From Stutzerimonas stutzeri (GTDB lineage: Bacteria; Pseudomonadota; Gammaproteobacteria; Pseudomonadales; Pseudomonadaceae), in assembly GCF_038561965.1 (NCBI RefSeq), contig NZ_CP139348.1, positions 2,604,001 through 2,668,000 of the forward strand: a DNA stretch of 64,000 bases. Direction: 5' to 3'. The position numbers were made by a program, and so were the translations under genes. A model generated the notes under the pieces. It saw only the letters and a list, made by a program, of their open reading frames with translations. It searched no databases and was not told where the DNA came from. Numbering within the stretch: the first letter of the stretch is position 1; each line of letters opens with the position of its first letter. Below are positions 34,970 to 41,992 of the stretch, piece by piece.

Positions 34970-36355
34970 TTACTCAGCCAGACGCCAGGTCGTCCCACCT
35001 TTGCCATCCTCAAGCACCACACCCATTGCGGTGAGCTGGTCGCGGATGCGGTCGGATTCGGCCCAGTTCTTCTCCGCCCGCGCAGTGAGGCGTGCAGCGA
35101 TCAATGCTTCGACCTCGGCAGCATCGACCTTCCCGGCCGCACCGGCCTGTAGGAAGGCGTCGGGATCAAGCTGGAGCACACCCAGAACGCCAGCCAACTG
35201 TTTGAGGCGCGCTGCCAACGCTGCGGCGGCATTGAGATCCGACTCGCGCAGGCGGTTAACCTCGCGAATCATCTCGAACAGCACCGCGCAGGCTTCCGGC
35301 GAGTTGAAGTCATCATCCATAGCCGCACCGAAGCGCGCGGCGAACTCATCGCCACCAGCAGGTGCCGCGGCTGGCAGCCCTTTGAGGCCATTGTAGAAGC
35401 GCTCCAGGGCGCCCTTTGCCTCGCGCAGACTGTCTTCGGAGTAGTTGATCGGGCTGCGGTAGTGGCTGGAGACCAACAAGTAGCGCACCACCTCGGGCTG
35501 GTACTTCTCCAGCACCTCACGGATGGTGAAGAAGTTACCCAGGCTCTTGGACATCTTCTCGCCATCGACTCGCACTGCGCCGGCGTGCATCCAGGCATTG
35601 GCGTACTGCTTGCCGGTAGCCGCCTCGCTCTGCGCGATCTCATTCTCGTGGTGCGGGAACACCAGATCCGGCCCGCCGCCATGAATGTCGAAGGTCTCGC
35701 CCAGGCAGCAGGTGGACATCACCGAGCACTCGATGTGCCAGCCCGGACGGCCGGCACCCCAAGGCGAATCCCAGCTAGGCTCGCCGGGCTTGGCGCCCTT
35801 CCACAGCACGAAATCCAGCGGATCCTGCTTGGCTTCGTCGACCTCGATGCGCGCACCGATCTTCAGATCCTCGATCTTGCGCCGCGACAGCTTGCCGTAA
35901 CCGACGAATTTGCCGACCCGGTAGTAGACGTCGCCGTTGCCCGGAGCATAGGCGAAGCCCTTGTCGATCAGCGTCTGGATCATCGAGTGCATGCCGGCGA
36001 TGTGGTCCGTGGCACGCGGCTCGATGTCAGGACGCAACACGTTAAGGCGTGTTTCGTCCTCATGCATGGCGGTGATCATGCGCTCGACCAGAGCCTGGAA
36101 CGGCTCGCCGTTTTCGCTGGCGCGGCGGATGATCTTGTCGTCGATGTCGGTGATATTGCGCACGTAGGTCACGTCATAACCGCGGTGGCGCAGCCAGCGA
36201 GTGGCCACATCGAAAGCGACCATCACCCGAGCATGGCCAATGTGGCAGAAGTCGTAGACCGTCATGCCGCAGACGTACATGCGCACCTTGTTGCCTTCCA
36301 GTGGCTGGAAGGCTTCCTTGGTCTTGCTGAGGGTGTTGTAGATCGACAGCGCCAT
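34970..36355 (-). CDS. cysS: Cysteinyl-tRNA synthetase
   Basis: CysS charges tRNA-Cys. The 461-residue class I synthetase has the HIGH motif in DFCHIGHARVMV at about residue 35-45 and KMSKSLGNFF. Zinc ligands are visible in MYVCGMTV, STCCLGETFDIHGGG and FPHHENE. Two adjacent ATG codons exist; the second (36355) gives the usual MALSIYNTLSK and overlaps the glnS stop TGA by one base, so glnS and cysS are cotranslated. The gene terminates at the hairpin shared with folD. Confidence 0.97.
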   Translation of the reverse strand: MALSIYNTLSKTKEAFQPLEGNKVRMYVCGMTVYDFCHIGHARVMVAFDVATRWLRHRGYDVTYVRNITDIDDKIIRRASENGEPFQALVERMITAMHEDETRLNVLRPDIEPRATDHIAGMHSMIQTLIDKGFAYAPGNGDVYYRVGKFVGYGKLSRRKIEDLKIGARIEVDEAKQDPLDFVLWKGAKPGEPSWDSPWGAGRPGWHIECSVMSTCCLGETFDIHGGGPDLVFPHHENEIAQSEAATGKQYANAWMHAGAVRVDGEKMSKSLGNFFTIREVLEKYQPEVVRYLLVSSHYRSPINYSEDSLREAKGALERFYNGLKGLPAAAPAGGDEFAARFGAAMDDDFNSPEACAVLFEMIREVNRLRESDLNAAAALAARLKQLAGVLGVLQLDPDAFLQAGAAGKVDAAEVEALIAARLTARAEKNWAESDRIRDQLTAMGVVLEDGKGGTTWRLAE

Positions 36356-38022
36356 CATTGGCCCCAGGAGTCACGCAGCGTGACGGTGCGGTTGAACACG
36401 GGAGCGCCCGGCTTGCTGTCCTTCATGTCGGCGCAGAAATAACCTTCGCGCTCGAACTGGAAGCGCTGTTCCGATTCGGCATTGGCGAGCGATGGCTCGG
36501 CGCGACAACCCTTGAGCACCACCAGCGAATCCGGGTTGATGTTGTCGAGGAAGCTGCCGCCCTGCTCGTCTTTCTCTGGATTGGCCGAGCGGAACAGCCG
36601 GTCGTACAGACGCACTTCGCACTCGACGCTCTCGGCAGCCGGCACCCAATGGATCACGCCCTTGACCTTGCGCCCTTCCGGATTCTTGCCCAGGGTGTTT
36701 TCGTCATAGGAACAGCGCAGTTCAACGATATTGCCCGCGTCGCCCTTGATCGCCTCATCCGCACGGATCACGTAGCTGCCACGCAAACGTACTTCGCCGC
36801 CTGGAATCAGGCGTTTGAAGCCGGCCGGCGGGACTTCCTCGAAGTCGCCGACATCGATATAGATCTCACGACTGAACGGCAGCGCGCGGACGCCCATATC
36901 CTGTTTGGGGTGGCGTGGCAGTTCGAGATTCTCAACCTGGCCTTCGGGGTAATTGGTGATCACCACCTTGAGCGGTTTCAGCACACACATCGCACGCGCT
37001 GCATTGGCGTCGAGGTCCTCACGGATGGCGAACTCCAGCATGCCGATGTCGACAACGCCGCCGGCGCGATTCACGCCGATCATGTCGCAGAAGTTGCGGA
37101 TCGACGCCGGGGTGTAGCCGCGACGACGAAAGCCAGAAAGCGTCGACATGCGCGGGTCGTCCCACCCACTCACGTGCTTTTCGTCAACCAGCTGCTTGAG
37201 CTTGCGCTTGCTGGTGATGGTGTAGTTCAGGTTGAGACGGGCGAATTCATACTGGCGCGGCTGAGCCGGCACCGGCAGATTGGCCAGAAACCATTCGTAC
37301 AGCGGACGATGATCCTCGAACTCCAGTGTGCAGATCGAATGAGTGATGCCTTCGATGGCATCCGACTGGCCATGGGTGAAATCGTAGCTGGGGTAGATGC
37401 ACCACTTGTCACCGGTCTGGTGATGGTGAGCATGGCGGATCCGGTAGAGGATCGGGTCGCGCAGGTTCATGTTGGGCGAAGCCATGTCGATCTTCGCCCG
37501 CAGCGCACGGGCACCATCGGGGAACTCGCCGGCCTTCATCCGCGCGAACAGATCGAGATTTTCCGCTACCGAGCGCTCGCGAAACGGACTGTTCATGCCT
37601 GGCTCGGTCAGGCTGCCACGGTATTCGCGAGCCTGCTCGGGTGTCAGGTCGCAGACATAGGCCTTGCCAGCCTTGATCAGGTGGACCGCCCACTCGTGCA
37701 ATTGATCGAAGTAGTTGGAGGCATAGCGCTCCTCACCGGCCCACTGGAACCCCAGCCACTCGACATCGCTCTTGATGGCGTCGATGTATTCCTGATCTTC
37801 CTTGGCCGGGTTGGTGTCATCGAAGCGCAGGTTGCACTCACCACCGAACTCCTTCGCCAGACCGAAGTTCAGGCAGATCGACTTCGCATGCCCGATATGC
37901 AAGTAGCCATTGGGCTCCGGCGGGAAGCGAGTAACGATCTTGGCGTGCTTGCCGGCATCCAGGTCGGCCTGGACGATCGGACGGAGAAAATTGCTTGCGG
38001 CGGGAGTCTCGGGCTTGCTCAT
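36355..38022 (-). CDS. glnS: Glutaminyl-tRNA synthetase
   Basis: GlnS charges tRNA-Gln directly. The 555-residue class I enzyme has PPEPNGYLHIGHAKS at about residue 33-47, the KMSKS-equivalent ITSKRKLKQLV, and the C-terminal anticodon-binding beta-barrels (VVITNYPEG, VKGVIHWVPAAESVECEVRLY). The frame is open to 38115, but ATG 38022 (MSKPETPAASNF) has AAGGA upstream and the canonical N-terminus. It is divergent from ppiB. Confidence 0.97.
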   Translation of the reverse strand: MSKPETPAASNFLRPIVQADLDAGKHAKIVTRFPPEPNGYLHIGHAKSICLNFGLAKEFGGECNLRFDDTNPAKEDQEYIDAIKSDVEWLGFQWAGEERYASNYFDQLHEWAVHLIKAGKAYVCDLTPEQAREYRGSLTEPGMNSPFRERSVAENLDLFARMKAGEFPDGARALRAKIDMASPNMNLRDPILYRIRHAHHHQTGDKWCIYPSYDFTHGQSDAIEGITHSICTLEFEDHRPLYEWFLANLPVPAQPRQYEFARLNLNYTITSKRKLKQLVDEKHVSGWDDPRMSTLSGFRRRGYTPASIRNFCDMIGVNRAGGVVDIGMLEFAIREDLDANAARAMCVLKPLKVVITNYPEGQVENLELPRHPKQDMGVRALPFSREIYIDVGDFEEVPPAGFKRLIPGGEVRLRGSYVIRADEAIKGDAGNIVELRCSYDENTLGKNPEGRKVKGVIHWVPAAESVECEVRLYDRLFRSANPEKDEQGGSFLDNINPDSLVVLKGCRAEPSLANAESEQRFQFEREGYFCADMKDSKPGAPVFNRTVTLRDSWGQ

Positions 38023-38213
38023 GATGTCCTTAACGATCAGCGAGTGCGGCTCAGGGTAGGCCGGCCAAATCAAAGCGCTTATCATAGCGGACCCGTCAAC
38101 CCCCTGACAGAGCAATGCACCCAGGCGGCACTGCCATCAGTGTTTGACGACACTCGGTAACGACGACCCTTGCAGCGGCTTGTCCCGCACCATCAAAACG
38201 GAACCTCACCCCG

Positions 38214-38708
38214 ATGATCAAACTGCACACCAACTACGGCGTCATCAGCGTCAATCTATTCGAAGAGAAGGCTCCGGAAACCACTGCCAACTTCAAGGAA
38301 TACGTGAAGAGCGGCCACTACGACGGCACCATTTTCCATCGCGTGATCAGCAACTTCATGATCCAGGGCGGCGGTTTCGAGTCCGGCATGAAGCAGAAGC
38401 CCACCCGCGCGCCAATCAAGAACGAAGCCAATAATGGCCTTTCGAACAAAGTCGGCACCCTGGCAATGGCCCGCACCATGGAGCCGCACTCTGCCTCCGC
38501 GCAGTTCTTTATCAACGTGAAGGACAACGACTTCCTCGACCACAGCGCGCCGACAGTTCAAGGCTGGGGTTACACCGTGTTCGGTGAAGTGACCGAGGGC
38601 ATGGACGTGGTCGAGAAGATCAAAGCCGTGGCGACCACCATGAAGTCCGGCCATCAGGACGTTCCGGTGGAAGACGTGGTGATCGAGAAGGCTGAGATCG
38701 TCGAGTAA
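38214..38708 (+). CDS. ppiB: Cytoplasmic peptidyl-prolyl cis-trans isomerase B (cyclophilin)
   Basis: PpiB speeds proline isomerisation during folding. The 164-residue protein is a complete cyclophilin domain without a signal peptide: MIKLHTNYGVISVNLFEEKAPET, the catalytic FHRVISNFMIQGGG with its Arg, SASAQFFINVKDND, and WGYTVFGEV. It is divergent from glnS and five bases before lpxH, with which it probably forms an operon, as in P. aeruginosa. Confidence 0.96.
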   Translation: MIKLHTNYGVISVNLFEEKAPETTANFKEYVKSGHYDGTIFHRVISNFMIQGGGFESGMKQKPTRAPIKNEANNGLSNKVGTLAMARTMEPHSASAQFFINVKDNDFLDHSAPTVQGWGYTVFGEVTEGMDVVEKIKAVATTMKSGHQDVPVEDVVIEKAEIVE

Positions 38709-38713
38709 CGCGA

Positions 38714-39433
38714 GTGATCCTGCTGATCTCGGATCTGCATCTGGAAGAGGAACGCCCGGACATTACCCGGGCGTTTCTGCATTTCCTCGAAACACGCGCC
38801 TGCCAGGCTGAAGCGCTGTACATCCTCGGTGATTTCTTCGAAGTCTGGATTGGCGACGATGCGATGACACCCTTTCAATGCTCGATCGCAGAGGCCTTGC
38901 GCGGCTTGAACGAGCGCGGCACGCGCATCTATCTGATGCACGGCAATCGTGACTTCATGCTGGGCAAGGGCTTCTGCCGGGCAGCGGGCTGCACGCTGCT
39001 GGCCGACCCGAGCGTGGTCGAGCTTAACGGTGAACGCGTCCTGCTGATGCATGGCGACAGCCTGTGCACCCGTGATGAAGGCTACATGCGTCTGCGGCGG
39101 GTGCTACGCAATCCGCTCAGCCTATTCATCCTGCGCAATCTACCGCTGTCCACTCGCCGAAAACTGGCGCGCAAGCTGCGTAACGAGAGCCGCACCCAGA
39201 CGCGCATGAAAGCCACCGACATCATTGACGTCACGCCGGAGCTGATCCCTCGGGTGCTCACCGAGCATGGCGTGCGAACATTGATTCACGGCCACACCCA
39301 CCGTCCGGCGATACACGAGCTGGAAGTGCACGGCCTTCCGGCACAGCGGATCGTACTCGGTGATTGGGACCGTCAAGGCTGGGCGTTGCAGGTCGATCAA
39401 AATGGCTTCCACCAGACGCCCTTCGAATTTTAA
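38714..39433 (+). CDS. lpxH: LpxH, UDP-2,3-diacylglucosamine diphosphatase
   Basis: LpxH makes lipid X from UDP-2,3-diacylglucosamine in lipid A synthesis at the inner face of the membrane. The 239-residue calcineurin-like phosphoesterase has all metal-binding blocks: ISDLHLEEERPD, LGDFFEVWIGDD, MHGNRDFMLG, LMHGDSLCTRD and HGHTHRPAIHE. It starts with GTG 38714, five bases after the ppiB stop. It converges on miaE; the two stop codons are adjacent. Confidence 0.95.
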   Translation: MILLISDLHLEEERPDITRAFLHFLETRACQAEALYILGDFFEVWIGDDAMTPFQCSIAEALRGLNERGTRIYLMHGNRDFMLGKGFCRAAGCTLLADPSVVELNGERVLLMHGDSLCTRDEGYMRLRRVLRNPLSLFILRNLPLSTRRKLARKLRNESRTQTRMKATDIIDVTPELIPRVLTEHGVRTLIHGHTHRPAIHELEVHGLPAQRIVLGDWDRQGWALQVDQNGFHQTPFEF

Positions 39434-40039
39434 TTAAGCCGCCAGCGGCACACCGCTGTGAAAGCGAAACTCGGCGTCCGGGCTTTCGATCAGCTCACGC
39501 TCACGCTCGCGCACTCGGATGATCGTTGCTTCCACATCCGCCGCTTCGCCGTACTGGTAAGCCAGCTTCAGGTAATCCTGAAAGTGCCGCGCCTCCGACT
39601 TGAGCAGGCCGTGATAGAACTTGCCCAGCTCTTCATCAAGGTGCGGGACCAGCATGGCGAAGCGCTCGCAGGAACGCGCTTCGATAAAGGCGCCGATAAC
39701 CAGCGTATCGGTCAGGCGATACGGCTCATGGTTACGCACCAGTTCGCGCAGGCCAGCGGCATAGCGAGACGAACCGACGTTACGCAGTGCAATCTCACGT
39801 CGCCGAATGATGGCCAGCACCTGCTCAAAATGGCGGAGTTCTTCGCGTGCCAGGCGCGACATCTTGTTCTGTAGATCCGGCTTGTCGATGTAGCGAAACA
39901 TCAGCTGAAACGCCGCTCCCGCGGCTTTCTTCTCACAGTTGCCATGGTCGATCAGCATCACATCCTGATCCCGCAATGCTGCCTCCACCCAGGCTGCGGG
40001 CGTGGCACAACCGAGAAATTCATTCAGATCAGGAAGCAT
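39434..40039 (-). CDS. miaE: MiaE, tRNA-(ms2io6A) hydroxylase
   Basis: MiaE hydroxylates the isopentenyl group of ms2i6A37 in tRNAs, using a di-iron centre and oxygen. The 201-residue helical protein has the ferritin-like iron ligands in REELRHFEQV, EARSCERFAML and KSEARHFQDYLKL (ExxH pattern), and an N-terminal DHGNCEKKAAGAAFQLMF block typical of MiaE. It converges with lpxH without any gap. As an oxygen-dependent enzyme it is a growth-state marker. Confidence 0.92.
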   Translation of the reverse strand: MLPDLNEFLGCATPAAWVEAALRDQDVMLIDHGNCEKKAAGAAFQLMFRYIDKPDLQNKMSRLAREELRHFEQVLAIIRRREIALRNVGSSRYAAGLRELVRNHEPYRLTDTLVIGAFIEARSCERFAMLVPHLDEELGKFYHGLLKSEARHFQDYLKLAYQYGEAADVEATIIRVRERERELIESPDAEFRFHSGVPLAA

Positions 40040-40144
40040 GTCGAACCTTGCATATTCAGGAACAAAATAAGCCGACGGTTACATGGCACCGCCCGACGCC
40101 GGGCGGGCATTATTGCGAATGCCGCGCGGAGCAGCCAGCCTTGC

Positions 40145-40185
40145 TTGATATACATCACGGCTGGCATCGCAGGCTTGTCTATAGT
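40145..40185 (+). promoter_or_regulatory. ANR/FNR-dependent promoter of the USP gene
   Basis: TTGAT-ATAC-ATCAC (40145-40158) matches nine of ten consensus bases. It is followed 21 bases later by TATAGT (40180-40185), which places the box centre near -41.5: a textbook class II FNR-type promoter. Expression under low oxygen is the expectation. Confidence 0.82.
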
Positions 40186-40217
40186 TGACCAACCCGAATT
40201 TGGAAATGGAGCCGATC

Positions 40218-41078
40218 ATGCAAGCCATTCGCTGCATCCTCGTGGTAATTGACCCGAACCAGCCACAAGCGCTGGCACTGAAACGCGCTCGACTGATATC
40301 TACCGTCAGTCAGTCCCGCTTGCACCTGCTGGTCTGCGACACCAAGCGCGATCACAGCGCTCACCTGGCGAAACTGCGCGAACAGCTGGAAAGCGATGGC
40401 CACGAAGTCACCACGCAGCAGGCGTGGCATGAGAGCGTGCACCAGACCATTATCACCGTGCAGCAGGCAGAAGGCTGCGGCCTGGTAGCCAAGCAACACG
40501 TGCCGGACAATCCCCTGAAGCGCGCATTGCTCACCCCCGAGGATTGGAAGCTGCTGCGCTACTGTCCATGCCCGGTATTGATGGTGAAAACCGACAATCC
40601 TTGGACCGGTGGAAACATCCTTGCTGCGGTAGACGTCGGCAATTCCGACCTTGAGCATCGAACATTGCACGCTACCATCGTCAATCATGGCTACGAGATC
40701 GCCAGCCTGGCCGATGGCAAGCTGCACGTGATCAGCGCACATCCATCCGCAATGCTCTCTGCGGCCGATCCGGCTTTCCAGCTGAAGGAAACCATCGAGG
40801 CGAGATACCGCGACGCATGCAAGCAGTTCCAGGAGGAGTTTCATATCCCGGACGCTCAGCTGCACGTCGAGGAAGGCCCTGCCGATGCGCTGATCCCTCG
40901 GGTTTGCCATCAGTTGAAAGCAGTCGTGACCGTTATCGGCACCGTGGCACGCACCGGTTTCTCTGGCGCACTAATGGGCAACACCGCCGAGGTCGTACTG
41001 GATACGCTAGAAAGCGACGTATTGGTGCTCAAGCCCAACGATATCATTGGTCACCTTGAGGACCTTGTGCGCCACTGA
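40218..41078 (+). CDS. Universal stress protein, tandem-domain UspE type
   Basis: The 286-residue protein has two USP domains in a row. The first begins MQAIRCILVVIDPNQPQALALKRA and the second ILAAVDVGNSDLEHRTLHATIV, ending with the nucleotide-binding-like VIGTVARTGFSGALMGNTAEVVLD and DVLVLKP. Tandem USPs of this kind in pseudomonads support survival in anaerobic energy stress. The visible ANR-type promoter agrees. Start ATG 40218 has GGAG upstream and is preferred over 40185. A strong terminator follows. Confidence 0.92.
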   Translation: MQAIRCILVVIDPNQPQALALKRARLISTVSQSRLHLLVCDTKRDHSAHLAKLREQLESDGHEVTTQQAWHESVHQTIITVQQAEGCGLVAKQHVPDNPLKRALLTPEDWKLLRYCPCPVLMVKTDNPWTGGNILAAVDVGNSDLEHRTLHATIVNHGYEIASLADGKLHVISAHPSAMLSAADPAFQLKETIEARYRDACKQFQEEFHIPDAQLHVEEGPADALIPRVCHQLKAVVTVIGTVARTGFSGALMGNTAEVVLDTLESDVLVLKPNDIIGHLEDLVRH

Positions 41079-41081
41079 TTT

Positions 41082-41106
41082 CGAAAGCCCTGTCACAGGG
41101 CTTTCG
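41082..41106. terminator. Terminator between the USP gene and the DUF1289 gene
   Basis: A perfect 11-bp stem (CGAAAGCCCTG / CAGGGCTTTCG) with a 3-base loop lies four bases past the USP gene stop and directly abuts the stop of the converging gene. Confidence 0.8.
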
Positions 41107-41583
41107 TCAGACCCTCAGATCCATGCCTTCCAACAAAAAGCGCGGCGCGATGTACCGTTCGTAATGCGCTTCGGAGAGCAGAAAGAACTCCTGATCGATT
41201 GCATCGCGCAAGTCCGAAAGCGGTCGGTCACGGAACTCCGGTAACAATGCCACCCCATAGGCCTCGATTTGCTGAATGACGCGCGCGCCGCGTGCAATCA
41301 GCTGATAGGCCCAGCAGTAAGGGGACTGCTCGACGACGAAGCGGATCTGCCGCATCTCTAGCTGTTGGCGTAGCAACTGAGCGTCGAACACTTCTAGCTT
41401 GGCCGTCATCACCTGAGCCAGGAGAATCTCAAGGCGGCGCCATACCGCTCGCTTTTCCTCCTCGCCATACGCGTTCCAGCTAACCACCTCATGATGAAAA
41501 CGTTTGCATCCACGGCAGACGATATCGCCGTACACCGTCGAGCAAAGACCTATACAAGGGGTTTTGATGCGCTGTGCTGACAT
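41107..41583 (-). CDS. DUF1289 protein with a four-cysteine N-terminal motif
   Basis: The 158-residue protein starts with a DUF1289 segment: TPCIGLCSTVYGDIVCRGCKRF, with four Cys in a CxxxC...CxxC pattern that likely binds zinc or an FeS cluster. The conserved WNAYGEEEKRAVWRRLE follows. The remaining 100 residues (VVEQSPYCWAYQLIARGARVIQQIEAYG) are helical and extend beyond the usual 60-70 residue DUF1289 proteins. The function is unknown. It converges with the USP gene. Confidence 0.82.
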   Translation of the reverse strand: MSAQRIKTPCIGLCSTVYGDIVCRGCKRFHHEVVSWNAYGEEEKRAVWRRLEILLAQVMTAKLEVFDAQLLRQQLEMRQIRFVVEQSPYCWAYQLIARGARVIQQIEAYGVALLPEFRDRPLSDLRDAIDQEFFLLSEAHYERYIAPRFLLEGMDLRV

Positions 41584-41821
41584 GACCGGAGCAGGTTGAT
41601 GGCTGGCCGAGCATCTTAGACTTTTGTCCTACCAGGGTCACCCATGTTTAACCTCGAGGGATGCCCAAACCATCCCTACAAGCCCAGCCCAGGCGGGCGC
41701 CAGACCTATCACCATCCGCAATCCGCGACGTGGCTGCGTCGCCTGCTATCCGTGCTCGACTTAACTTTTGAGGCTGTTTCCAGTAGTATCGGCCCGCCGT
41801 TTTTGGCGCCACATTCCATAC

Positions 41822-41942
41822 GAAGCTGTTTTCAAAGCGTCACGAGCACAGTTTGAACCGGCTGCGTGCCGGATGCGCAGAATCGCCTGTACCCTGCCCA
41901 TCCGGCCTCGCCCGCCCGGCGTAAAACTTTGAAAACAGCTTC
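41822..41942. repeat. 121-bp element bounded by 16-bp perfect inverted repeats upstream of acnB
   Basis: GAAGCTGTTTTCAAAG (41822-41837) and its exact reverse complement CTTTGAAAACAGCTTC (41927-41942) flank 89 bases. That core includes a smaller hairpin (CCGGCTGCGTGCCGG, 41869 on). It occupies the acnB leader region. A third partial copy, GAGGCTGTTTCCAG, lies near 41770. It could be a miniature transposable element or a long-range mRNA structure. No gene is seen in 41584-41974. Confidence 0.7.
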
Positions 41943-41992
41943 CGGATGCGCGTCCCGAAACACCCAAGGGACCAATGATGAGGGTAAAAACT

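Noticed and set aside
36358..38160. 600-residue plus-strand frame opposite glnS
   Set aside because: Antisense shadow; the glnS frame has complete synthetase motifs.
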